This document shows positions 1 to 7,394 of a stretch of 12,701 bases of DNA, piece after piece; position 1 is the first letter of the stretch, and each line of letters begins with the position of its first letter. Below the pieces are notes generated by a model, which worked only from the letters and a program-made list of their open reading frames with translations, did not search any database and was not told where the DNA came from. The stretch comes from OFTM10 sp964344055 (lineage in GTDB: Bacteria; Actinomycetota; Acidimicrobiia; Acidimicrobiales; Aldehydirespiratoraceae): contig CAYFLT010000112.1 in NCBI GenBank assembly GCA_964344055.1, positions 1-12,701 of the forward strand. Direction: 5' to 3'. The position numbers and the translations under genes were made by a program.

Positions 1-1010
1 CGGAGCGCCTCCCCGCGCCGCATCGGCCCGCTCTGCGCGAACGCCTCGATGAGTTGATCGTCGAGATCGCGCCGTTGACTCCGGTGCGAGTGCGAAAGCG
101 GCTCTCTTCGTTCGAGGCAGACTTCGACGATGACGACGGTGAGTCCCGCCTCGAGCGGCAGCGTCGGTCAAATCGGCTTCGAATGCCCAAGCGCCCGGAT
201 GGGGCGGTCGGCTTGAGCGGCCAGCTCGACCCGGTATCTGCGGAGTACGTCCGTGCCGCGGTCGACGCCAAGGTGGCGGAGATGTGGAGGCGCGAGCGAT
301 CCGGCCGAGCCGAGCTCGATCCACCGGATCGGGTGATGACGAGCGACGAGCGTCGCGCTGCGGCGTTGGTCGAGTTGGTACGCGCCGGTGCCGCAGCATC
401 TCCCGGCACGGCGGGCCGGGCCGAGATCATCGTGCACATCGACTACCAGACCCTGCTCGGCGAGCTGTCTCTGCACGGCCTCGTCAAGCTGGGGAGCGGT
501 GCCACGATTCCCGCCGCAGAAGCCCGACAGTTGGCCTGCGGCGCGGAGATCCTCCCAGTGGTGCTCGGGGGACCTTCCCAGCCGCTCGACGTCGGCCGGG
601 TCTCGCGACTCGCCACGAGTGCACAGCGCGCCGCACTACGTGCAGTGCACGACACCTGCTGCATCGCCGGGTGCGATGTCCCATTCGACTACTGCGAGAT
701 CCATCACATCGACTGGTGGCGACTCGGTGGCCGAACCGATCTCGACAACCTGGTTCCGGTCTGCTCCAAGCATCACCACCTCATCCACGACCATGCCTGG
801 CAGCTGACGGTCGACGAGCAGCGGGTCTGTCGCCTCGTGAAGCGGGGTGCTGACCCTGCGCCAACGTCCGGTGACAGCCGAGCCCGGCGGCGTACGAGGT
901 CGAGACCGCCTTCGGGGGTCCGTCAGCGATCCCGTTCGGGCGGGGCCAGGAGAGGGTCCTCACCGGTTTCGACCACACCGGCCGGGCACACCACCCCGAT
1001 GAGATGCTGA
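1..1010 (+). CDS. DUF222/HNH endonuclease-domain protein (5' truncated)
   Basis: The frame is open from base 3 to the stop at 1008-1010, so the true N-terminus lies outside the window; a TTG at 54 is only an internal candidate. The C-terminal half carries a classic HNH nuclease core: a CxxxC at 660-674, the doublet His-His in IHHIDWW at 702-707, a TDLDNL segment with its Asn at 747-749, then Cys at 762-764 and a His-His-His run at 771-779. The Cys residues should bind a structural zinc, and the His/Asn residues the catalytic metal. The helical segment before it matches the C-terminal part of DUF222, the usual partner domain in the multicopy actinobacterial '13E12 repeat' family. The role is not firmly established; DNA cleavage is inferred from the motif. 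After the HNH core, about 60 residues are rich in Arg, Ser and Gly and look disordered. The gene converges on arsM. Confidence 0.85.
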   Translation, partial: ERLPAPHRPALRERLDELIVEIAPLTPVRVRKRLSSFEADFDDDDGESRLERQRRSNRLRMPKRPDGAVGLSGQLDPVSAEYVRAAVDAKVAEMWRRERSGRAELDPPDRVMTSDERRAAALVELVRAGAAASPGTAGRAEIIVHIDYQTLLGELSLHGLVKLGSGATIPAAEARQLACGAEILPVVLGGPSQPLDVGRVSRLATSAQRAALRAVHDTCCIAGCDVPFDYCEIHHIDWWRLGGRTDLDNLVPVCSKHHHLIHDHAWQLTVDEQRVCRLVKRGADPAPTSGDSRARRRTRSRPPSGVRQRSRSGGARRGSSPVSTTPAGHTTPMRC

Positions 1011-1124
1011 GCCGACCGAGTTCGGCACGCCTCTGAGACGCCGATCTCATGCGTGCGCAACTGCAACTTGACAACTGAATACCGGACCCGCCCGGCCGGG
1101 TGGCCCGTCGGTTCGACGCGGCGC

Positions 1125-2015
1125 TCAGCCGCTCCGCGCTCGCACGAACGCGGAGACGACCTTCCCTTCGGAGCGGCGGACGATGTCTTCGTCGATGTCG
1201 GCCCCGTCGAGGAAGTCGGCGCCGTCTTCGTAGGTGTACTCCCGGGTCGGCACGATCTCGATGTCGGAGAAGCCGGCCGCCTCCAGGAGCGAGTGGTACT
1301 CGTCTTCCTCGAGGGCTCCGGCGACGCACCCGATCCAGGCTTCGACGCTCTTGCGGATCTGTGGGTCGATGTCGCCGCGGATCACGATGTCGGAGATGGC
1401 GAATAGTCCACCGGGCTTCAGTACCCGATTGGCCTCGCGGAGCACCCGCGCCTTGTCCGTGGAGAGGTTGACGACGCAGTTCGAGATGATGACGTCGACA
1501 CTGTCGTCGGGGAGGGGGACATCCTCGATCGCCCCCTTGAGGAACTCGACGTTCTCCACGCCCGCCTCGGCCTGGTTCCTGCGGGCCAGGTCGAGCATTT
1601 CATCGGTCATGTCGAGGCCGTACGCGTAGCCGGTCGGGCCGACCCGCCGTGCCGACAGGAGCACGTCGATGCCGCCGCCGGAACCGAGGTCGAGGACTAC
1701 CTGGCCCTCTTCGAGGTCGGCGAGTGCGGTGGGGTTGCCACATCCGAGGGATGCGGCGATCGCCGCGTCCGGAATGGCGCCGGCCTCCTGGGCGGAGTAC
1801 AGATCGCTGGTGATCGGGTTGCCCTCGGGGGCCGCGGTAGCGGGGCCGCAGCAGGAGTCGGTCTCGGTCGCCGGACCGCAGCACGATCCCGACTGGTCCC
1901 CGTCGAGAACGTTCTGGGCGAGACGGCCGTACTTCTCCGCGATCGTGTCCCTCAGTTGCTCCGCCGCCTCCATCTCGTCGCCGGTGGGGTGGGTGTGGGT
2001 TTGCGGCGTGTTCAT
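1125..2015 (-). CDS. arsM: arsenite S-adenosylmethionine methyltransferase ArsM
   Basis: A 296-residue cytoplasmic class I methyltransferase expected to methylate As(III) stepwise using S-adenosylmethionine, giving methylated and volatile arsenicals. The SAM-binding motif DLGSGGG is at residues 109-115, with the acidic end of strand 2 in YGLDMTDEM (133-140). The cysteines that define the family are present: Cys92 in SLGCGNP, Cys180 in ISNCVVNL and Cys230 in WIGCVAGAL. The N-terminus adds two Cys-Cys pairs (45-46 and 55-56) in a repeated SCCGPAT motif, likely extra As(III) binding. The frame is open much further upstream, but ATG 2015 is chosen because GAGGT lies 6 bases before it and the upstream translation has no family character. 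It is monocistronic: the next gene downstream converges and the upstream gene diverges. An ArsR-like operator lies in its promoter. Confidence 0.93.
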   Translation of the reverse strand: MNTPQTHTHPTGDEMEAAEQLRDTIAEKYGRLAQNVLDGDQSGSCCGPATETDSCCGPATAAPEGNPITSDLYSAQEAGAIPDAAIAASLGCGNPTALADLEEGQVVLDLGSGGGIDVLLSARRVGPTGYAYGLDMTDEMLDLARRNQAEAGVENVEFLKGAIEDVPLPDDSVDVIISNCVVNLSTDKARVLREANRVLKPGGLFAISDIVIRGDIDPQIRKSVEAWIGCVAGALEEDEYHSLLEAAGFSDIEIVPTREYTYEDGADFLDGADIDEDIVRRSEGKVVSAFVRARSG

Positions 2016-2021
2016 CGTCTG

Positions 2022-2026
2022 ACCTC
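2022..2026 (-). promoter_or_regulatory. ribosome binding site of arsM
   Basis: GAGGT on the minus strand, 6 bases before ATG 2015. It decides between this start and the longer upstream open frame, which lacks a comparable site. Confidence 0.6.
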
Positions 2027-2060
2027 GGCGTGCGGATACGTCTTCGTTCTCCCTCCAATG

Positions 2061-2089
2061 ATATTCACAGATGTCGATATATCGGTCAA
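2061..2089 (-). promoter_or_regulatory. arsM promoter with ArsR-like inverted-repeat operator
   Basis: On the minus strand a TTGACC -35 element (2084-2089) is followed after 17 bases by GAATAT (2061-2066), a weak -10. Filling the spacer and covering the -10 is an imperfect inverted repeat, ATATCGACA-TC-TGTGAATAT (2061-2080), with 7 of 9 arm positions paired. It is strikingly AT-rich against the surroundings and lies 46-65 bases upstream of the arsM start. ArsR/SmtB-family repressors bind inverted repeats of this size placed over promoters. The assignment to an arsenic-responsive ArsR is inference, since no arsR is in the window. The repeat could also affect the divergent gene at 2167. Confidence 0.5.
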
Positions 2090-2166
2090 CGGAGGCGACG
2101 ATTCCAGGCTTGTGCGTCAGGGCCCGAGGTGGACGCCCACCCCTCATGGCGGCGACGATTGGTGTC

Positions 2167-2874
2167 ATGACCTCGACGGAACCGGAAACGGCGGCCGCTG
2201 ACGATCGACGCCGCCTCGAGGAGTGGCTGGCCGAGGACCTGATCAGCGAGTCGGTGGCGGGGTTCGTCGAGGGACCCGGTGTGCATCGTCTCGACCTCCG
2301 CTTCGACATCGTGGAGCTGCGGGCCGCCCTGGATGAGGTGACGACCAGGACCATATTCGCCGGCGACACGGCCGCCGGGTTCGGTGTCATCCCGCTCACC
2401 CGCCGTCCGGGAGTGGTCGAGACAACGGAGACCGACCTCTCCGGGAGGTACTGGCTTCGGGCCGACGAGCGGTATCATGCCGGCCCGCGACGACGAGCAN
2501 NNNNNNNNNAGTCGCGGGAGGAGCGGGTCGACGAGGCGGCCTACACCGAACTCGTCCCCGAGTTCGCCGACACGTACTTCGCGCACGTCCACGAGGAGCT
2601 CACGGCCCGTGCACCGATCGGCCGGATGCGGATTGCATGGAAGCCCCACTACAACTGCAACTCGTGGCACAGGGACCCCGAGCCCCGGCTCCACATCCCG
2701 ATCATCTCCAACCCCGGGTCGCTGTTCGTGGTGAACCATCACGTCACCCACCTACCTGCGGACGGCTCGGTCTACTTCACCGACACGCGGGGCTATCACA
2801 CGGCGATGAACGGCGGCCTCACCGAGCGGGTACATGTCGTGGCGGCCCTTCCAGAGGCAAGCGTCGAGGGCTGA
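2167..2874 (+). CDS. aspartyl/asparaginyl beta-hydroxylase-like 2-oxoglutarate/Fe(II) oxygenase
   Basis: About 235 residues if the ten-N gap (2500-2509) has its stated length. The part after the gap has the double-stranded beta-helix signature of the AspH-type family: HRD at 168-170 (first metal His and acidic residue), a following RLHIPI strand, a distal His211 in GYHTAMNGG, and Arg221 in ERVHVVA, the likely 2-oxoglutarate-binding Arg. The expected reaction is oxidative hydroxylation of a peptide or small molecule with decarboxylation of 2-oxoglutarate; the substrate is unknown. There is no signal peptide or membrane segment. ATG 2167 is chosen because family-like sequence starts shortly after it; upstream starts at 2146 and 2071 remain possible, and 2071 would overlap the arsM operator. 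No clear Shine-Dalgarno precedes 2167; GACGAT seven bases before it could be a weak leaderless -10. Both sides of the gap are in the same frame, so this is probably one intact gene. Confidence 0.75.
   Translation: MTSTEPETAAADDRRRLEEWLAEDLISESVAGFVEGPGVHRLDLRFDIVELRAALDEVTTRTIFAGDTAAGFGVIPLTRRPGVVETTETDLSGRYWLRADERYHAGPRRRAXXXXSREERVDEAAYTELVPEFADTYFAHVHEELTARAPIGRMRIAWKPHYNCNSWHRDPEPRLHIPIISNPGSLFVVNHHVTHLPADGSVYFTDTRGYHTAMNGGLTERVHVVAALPEASVEG
2500..2509. other. assembly gap (10 N) inside the oxygenase gene
   Basis: A run of exactly ten undetermined bases, a typical fixed-length scaffold gap, so the true length is unknown. The flanking sequences stay in one frame and both look like coding sequence of the same protein. 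Confidence 0.95.
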
Positions 2875-2942
2875 GCGGGCCTCGAACTCCGAGGCGAGAC
2901 GAGGCGATGGCCGAGACCGGCACCCCGCCCCGCCGCTGGGTC

Positions 2943-2948
2943 TAGGTT
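2943..2948 (+). promoter_or_regulatory. putative leaderless -10 element (TAGGTT) of the propeller gene
   Basis: TAGGTT fits TANNNT and ends 6 bases before ATG 2955, which would place transcription start at or next to the start codon. No strong Shine-Dalgarno and no clear -35 are seen. The same arrangement recurs before three other genes here. Confidence 0.4.
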
Positions 2949-2954
2949 TGGGCG

Positions 2955-5900
2955 ATGCCTGACAAGACCAGCGACGCCGACCCTTCGATCAGCCCGATGG
3001 GCAAGGCCATCGCCGACCTCGGGATGCGGAGCATCGGGCCGGCACTGATGGGCGGCCGGATCGCCGACATCGCGATCCACTCGTCTCGGCCGAACACCTG
3101 GATCGTCGGGGTCGGCTCGGGAGGGGTCTGGCGAACCGACAATGCCGGCATCACCTGGACGCCGATCTTCGACGACCAGCCGTCCTACTCGATCGGCTGT
3201 GTACGGATCGATCCGTCCCGTCCGGAGGTGGTGTGGGTCGGTACCGGTGAGGCCGTGAGCGGCCGTCACGTGGCGTGGGGCGACGGCGTCTACCGAAGCG
3301 ACGACGGCGGCCAGAGCTGGACCCGCATGGGTCTCGAACGCAGCGAACACATCAGCGACATCCTGATCGACCCTCGCGACGGCGACGTGGTCTACGTGGC
3401 GGCCGAAGGGCCGTTGTGGTCCTCGGGAGGCGAACGGGGACTGTTCAAGACCACGGACGGCGGTGCGACCTGGGAAGCCGTGCTCACCGTCGACGACGAC
3501 ACCGGCGTCACCAGCGCGGTGTTCGCCCCGGACGATCCCGACACCGTGTATGCGGCCACGTACCAGCGGCGCCGGCGGGTGTGGTCCTTCCTCGGTGGCG
3601 GCCCCGGGTCGGGCATCCACGTCTCCAACGACGGCGGTGGCACCTGGAAGCAGATCAGCGCCGGTCTGCCGGAGGGAGAGATGGGCCGGATCGGACTGGC
3701 CGTCACTCCGGCCGCACCGGAGCTCGTCTACGCCACGATCGAGGCGGCAGAGGAAAAGGAGCGGGGCTTCTACCGGTCCACCACCCGGGGCCAGACATGG
3801 GAGCGCCGCAACGAATACCTGTCCGGGGGCACCGGGCCGCACTACTACCAGGAGCTGTTCGCCTCACCCACCGATCCCGATCGGGTGTACCAGGTCGACG
3901 TCTTCCTCCACGTCACCACCGATGGCGGCAAGACGTTCCGCAACATGGAGACGGGTCGCAACAAACACAGCGACAACCACGTGGTGTGGATCGATCCCGA
4001 GGACGGTCGGCACCTGATCGTCGGGTGCGACGCCGGCCTCTACGAATCCTTCGATCAGGGGGAGGCGTGGCGACACGTGCCGAACCTTCCGATCTCGCAG
4101 TTCTACCGGGTCGCGGTCGACAACTCCGTTCCGTTCACTCGGGTGCTCGGCGGCGCCCAGGATCTCGGCACCCTGTTCGGCCCGACCCGTACCGGGCATG
4201 TGGACGGTGTGCGCAATCAGGACTGGTCGGTGGTGCTCGGAGCGGACGGGTACCAGGTGGCGTTCGACCCGAACGACAGCGACGTCAGCTATGTCGAGTG
4301 GCAGGTCGGCAACGTGATGCGTCACGACCGGCGCACGATGGAGCTGACCGACGTGCAGCCCCAGCCGGAGCCGGGTGCCCCGCCGGAGCGGTGGAACTGG
4401 GACACGCCGATCGTCATCAGCCCGCATCGATCGGAACGGATCTATGTGGCGTCGCAGCGACTGTGGCGAAGCGACGATCGGGGCGACTCCTGGACGGCGA
4501 TCAGCCCCGACCTCACCACCGATCGCAACCGGTACGAGCTGGCCACGGGTGATCGGGTGGTGAGTGTCGACTCGGTCTACGACCACATGGCGATGTCGCA
4601 CTATTGCACGATCACCGCGGTCGCCGAGTCGCCCCTGGAGGAGGGACTGTTGTACGTGGGCACCGACGACGGCCTCATTCAGGTCAGCGAGGACGGCGGG
4701 CAGACGTGGCGAACGGCCGGACCGCCGCCCGACCTCCCCGAAGCAGCGTTCATCAACGACATCGAGGCATCGCGCCACGACTCGGATGTGGTCGTCGTCG
4801 CGGCCGACGATCACAAGAGCGGCGACTACGCGCCCTACCTCTACGAGAGTGCGGACCGGGGGCGGACCTGGCGTTCGATCCGTGGGGATCTCCCCGAACG
4901 CAGCATCATCTGGTCGATCGAGCAGGACCACGAGGCTCCCGGCTTGCTGTTCGCCGGGGCCGAGCACGGCCTCCACGTGAGCATCGACGGCGGCGACCAC
5001 TGGCACCGGCTCAGCAAGGACGTCCCCACCATCGCATTCCGGGATCTGGCCGTGCAGCGCCGCGACGACGACCTGGTCGGCGCGAGCTTCGGTCGCGGCT
5101 TCTACGTGCTCGACGGCTACGGCCCACTGCGGGAGCTGTCGGAGGAGGCGCTCGAACAGCCGGCCACTCTGTTCTCGGTGCGCGACGCCTGGTGGTACGT
5201 GCCCCACCAGCCGATGCAGGCGGCCGGCCAGCCCACGCTCGGCTCCAGTGCGTTCCGCACTCCGAATCCACCGTTCGGCGCCTTGTTCACCTATCACCTG
5301 GCCGAGGAGATTCGAGGCAGCAGGGCCCAGCGCCGCGAGGAGGAGAAGGCCCAGGACGCAGCCGGTGAGGATGTGTCGTTCCCGGAGTGGGACCGGTTGG
5401 CGGAGGAGCGGCTCGAGGCCGAACCCGCGGTCGTGCTGGTCATCCGCGACGCCGGTGGCGAGGCCATCCGCTCGGTGCCGGCCGAGACCTCGGCGGGACT
5501 GCACCGGACCAGCTGGGATCTCCGCCACGCGGCACCCGACCCGATCCGGCTGGACAAGCCCGAGTTCGAGCCGCCCTGGGCGAGCCCGCCGCAGGGTCCG
5601 ATGGCCGCACCGGGCGACTACACGGTGGAGCTGGTGCGTCTCACCGCCGCGGGATTTGAGTCGCTCGCCGGCCCGGTGGCGTTCTCGGTGGTACCGATCC
5701 CCGCCGTCGAGGCAGCGGCCGAAGCCACCGACGCATTCCGGGCTGCATCCGCCGATCTCGCGCGAGAGGTCGGCGGCGCGGTGAAGCGGGTCGAGGCCTC
5801 GCGGGACCGGATCCGTCATCTGCGGGCCACGATCCATGCCACTCCGAACGGCGCGGAACTGGTCACGTCGCTCGAGGACCTCCATCGGCGCAACGAGGAG

Positions 5901-6161
5901 CTGGCCGGCAGGCTCACCGGGGACCCGGTTCGCGAGAAGCTCTCCGAACCGGACGAACCGTCGATCCGCGGCCAGGTGGAACGGGTGACCGGACACCACT
6001 GGCGCACCACTGGAGCGCCGACCGCCACCCAGCGTCAGAGCATCGACCTCGCCCGTGCGGCCTTCGACGGGCTCCGCGGCTCCCTCGATTCGGTGGAAGC
6101 GGGCCTGCGGGGACTGGCCGAGGACCTCGACGCTGCAGGTGGCCCGTGGACCCCGAGGTAG
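2955..6161 (+). CDS. multi-Asp-box (BNR/Vps10-type) beta-propeller protein
   Basis: A 1068-residue protein of the large bacterial family often labelled 'glycosyl hydrolase' or 'VPS10/sortilin-like'. I count eleven Asp-box motifs (S/T-x-D-x-G-x-x-W), from RTDNAGITW at residues 60-68, through RSDDGGQSW near 114, KTTDGGATW near 165 and VSNDGGGTW near 223, to VSIDGGDHW near 676. These indicate stacked beta-propeller blades. Family hallmarks include RSIGPA and GGR (25-35), a GTGE motif and a GGAQD segment. After the propellers come a charged helical linker (about 780-815), an FlgD/Ig-like beta domain (about 820-912) and a helical C-terminal domain (about 916-1068). Asp-boxes are structural, and no catalytic residues for glycosidase activity can be claimed. 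Most relatives carry an export signal; here the N-terminus MPDKTSDADPS is hydrophilic, implying a cytoplasmic protein. It is probably cotranscribed with the M20 peptidase 2 bases downstream. Confidence 0.88.
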   Translation: MPDKTSDADPSISPMGKAIADLGMRSIGPALMGGRIADIAIHSSRPNTWIVGVGSGGVWRTDNAGITWTPIFDDQPSYSIGCVRIDPSRPEVVWVGTGEAVSGRHVAWGDGVYRSDDGGQSWTRMGLERSEHISDILIDPRDGDVVYVAAEGPLWSSGGERGLFKTTDGGATWEAVLTVDDDTGVTSAVFAPDDPDTVYAATYQRRRRVWSFLGGGPGSGIHVSNDGGGTWKQISAGLPEGEMGRIGLAVTPAAPELVYATIEAAEEKERGFYRSTTRGQTWERRNEYLSGGTGPHYYQELFASPTDPDRVYQVDVFLHVTTDGGKTFRNMETGRNKHSDNHVVWIDPEDGRHLIVGCDAGLYESFDQGEAWRHVPNLPISQFYRVAVDNSVPFTRVLGGAQDLGTLFGPTRTGHVDGVRNQDWSVVLGADGYQVAFDPNDSDVSYVEWQVGNVMRHDRRTMELTDVQPQPEPGAPPERWNWDTPIVISPHRSERIYVASQRLWRSDDRGDSWTAISPDLTTDRNRYELATGDRVVSVDSVYDHMAMSHYCTITAVAESPLEEGLLYVGTDDGLIQVSEDGGQTWRTAGPPPDLPEAAFINDIEASRHDSDVVVVAADDHKSGDYAPYLYESADRGRTWRSIRGDLPERSIIWSIEQDHEAPGLLFAGAEHGLHVSIDGGDHWHRLSKDVPTIAFRDLAVQRRDDDLVGASFGRGFYVLDGYGPLRELSEEALEQPATLFSVRDAWWYVPHQPMQAAGQPTLGSSAFRTPNPPFGALFTYHLAEEIRGSRAQRREEEKAQDAAGEDVSFPEWDRLAEERLEAEPAVVLVIRDAGGEAIRSVPAETSAGLHRTSWDLRHAAPDPIRLDKPEFEPPWASPPQGPMAAPGDYTVELVRLTAAGFESLAGPVAFSVVPIPAVEAAAEATDAFRAASADLAREVGGAVKRVEASRDRIRHLRATIHATPNGAELVTSLEDLHRRNEELAGRLTGDPVREKLSEPDEPSIRGQVERVTGHHWRTTGAPTATQRQSIDLARAAFDGLRGSLDSVEAGLRGLAEDLDAAGGPWTPR

Positions 6162-6163
6162 GA

Positions 6164-7384
6164 GTGACCCCCATCGAGTCTGCGCTCGACATCGACGCCG
6201 ATGGGGTGGTGGCGTTCACCCAGGAGCTCGTCCGTATCGAGAGCGTCAACGATCCCGGAACAGGGCGGAGTGAAGCCGCGGCGGCCGAACTCGTCGCCGA
6301 GCGAATGCGATCCTTCGGTTGGGCCCCGGTGGTCGAGGAGGTGGCCCCCGGCCGTCCGAACGTGATCTGTCGGATCGACGGCGGCCGGCCGGGACCGACC
6401 CTCATGCTCGAGGGCCACACCGACGTGGTCACCCCGGGCGATGTGGCCGCCTGGACCCACGACCCTTTCGGCGCCGAGATCATCGACGGACGGATGTATG
6501 GGCGTGGCGCCGCGGACATGAAGGGAGGCCTGGCGGCGATCCTCTTTGCGGCCCGGGCGGTGGAACAGGCGGGCCCGTTCCCCGGACGGATCGTGATCGG
6601 GGCGCTGTGCGACGAGGAGGAGATGATGCTCGGCGTGAAGCACTTCGTGGCGGCCGGGCACTGCGAGGGGATCGACGCGGTGATCTCCGCCGAGCCCGAG
6701 GGCGGCGAGATCTGTGCGGTGTCGAAGGGGGCCATCCGCCTCCGCATCGACGCGGTCGGCAAGATGGCCCACGGCGCGATGCCCGACCAGGGGATCAACC
6801 CGCTGAGTGCGCTCGTGCGGCTGGCCACCGCGATCGCAGGGCTCCAGGACGAACTCCACGAGCGGCTCGGGAGCTACCAGCATCTCGGGCCGGTGTGGCT
6901 CACCCCGACCATGATCGAGGGTGGGTCGGTCGAGCAGCTGAACGTGATCCCGGCCGTCGCCGCGATGACCGTGGACGTGCGAACCACCCCCGACGTCGAC
7001 CATGGCGAGCTCCTCGAGAGGGTGGGGGAGTTGGTGGCCGGCGCGGAGGAGGGGTCGGGTGCCCGGCTGACCCTCACGGTCATCGACGATCGTCCGTCCA
7101 CCCACACCCCTCTCGTCTCTCCGGTCTGTCAGGCACTCGCTGCAGCCCACGAGGCCGTCACCGGGCAGGAGCCGGTGTACGGCGGTGTGCCGGGGAGTAC
7201 CGATGCAACCATCCTCTGGCGAGACGGCGGGCTCGACAGCGTGGTCTACGGCCCGGGTGGGAAGTGGATCGCCCACCAGGTCGACGAGTACGTCGAAATC
7301 GACGACATCGTGCAGAGCACCGAGGTGTTCGCCCGTGCGGCACTCCACTTCCTGCACTCGGCACCGGCGAGGGAAGCGCGCTGA
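6164..7384 (+). CDS. M20-family metallopeptidase/deacylase (ArgE/DapE/CPG2-like)
   Basis: About 406 residues, usual length for the family: a di-zinc hydrolase of amide bonds in peptides or N-acyl amino acids. With the GTG at 6164 as start, the ligands are His85 in EGHTDVV (with Asp87), bridging Asp118 in GRGAADMKGG, catalytic Glu151 and ligand Glu152 in CDEEE, Glu177 in SAEPEGG, and His371 in AHQVDEY. The GKMAHGAMP segment supplies the dimer-interface His. GTG 6164 is preferred because GAGG (6155-6158) lies 5 bases before it; GTG 6146 would add six residues and overlap the previous gene. The close spacing to the propeller gene suggests one transcript and translational coupling. Substrate specificity (ArgE, DapE, carboxypeptidase or aminoacylase type) cannot be decided. 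No signal peptide. The stop is 6 bases from that of the convergent SDR gene. Confidence 0.9.
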   Translation: MTPIESALDIDADGVVAFTQELVRIESVNDPGTGRSEAAAAELVAERMRSFGWAPVVEEVAPGRPNVICRIDGGRPGPTLMLEGHTDVVTPGDVAAWTHDPFGAEIIDGRMYGRGAADMKGGLAAILFAARAVEQAGPFPGRIVIGALCDEEEMMLGVKHFVAAGHCEGIDAVISAEPEGGEICAVSKGAIRLRIDAVGKMAHGAMPDQGINPLSALVRLATAIAGLQDELHERLGSYQHLGPVWLTPTMIEGGSVEQLNVIPAVAAMTVDVRTTPDVDHGELLERVGELVAGAEEGSGARLTLTVIDDRPSTHTPLVSPVCQALAAAHEAVTGQEPVYGGVPGSTDATILWRDGGLDSVVYGPGGKWIAHQVDEYVEIDDIVQSTEVFARAALHFLHSAPAREAR

Positions 7385-7394
7385 GCGGGCTCAG
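7381..7394. repeat. inverted repeat spanning both stop codons of convergent genes
   Basis: CTGAGC-GG-GCTCAG is a perfect 6-bp inverted repeat. It contains the TGA of the M20 gene (7382-7384) on the plus strand and the TGA of the SDR gene (7391-7393) on the minus strand. The two-base spacer is too short for a full hairpin, so at most a CTGA stem with a 6-base loop forms, and there is no U tract. A role in ending transcription is possible but unproven. Confidence 0.35.

Noticed and set aside
1011..1026. Hairpin GCCGA-N6-TCGGC directly after the HNH gene stop
   Set aside because: Only a 5-bp stem with no U tract; such stems are expected often in GC-rich DNA, so I do not call a terminator.
1067..1081. 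CTTGACAACTGAATA resembles the rRNA spacer/antiterminator style sequence and contains a TTGACA -35
   Set aside because: No rRNA sequence is nearby, no -10 at the right spacing, and no plus-strand gene follows.
1086..1101. GC-rich palindrome around CCCGGCCGGG between the convergent HNH and arsM genes
   Set aside because: Could act as a bidirectional terminator, but it lacks T tracts and is explained by base composition.
2016..2399. Long upstream extension of the arsM frame (128 extra codons)
   Set aside because: It runs antisense through the divergent oxygenase gene, covers the promoter/operator and has no family similarity; ATG 2015 has a good ribosome site.
3864..5999. 711-codon open frame on the minus strand opposite the propeller gene
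   Set aside because: Shadow frame from high-GC codon bias; the plus-strand frame has clear Asp-box repeats and the antisense translation shows no domain.
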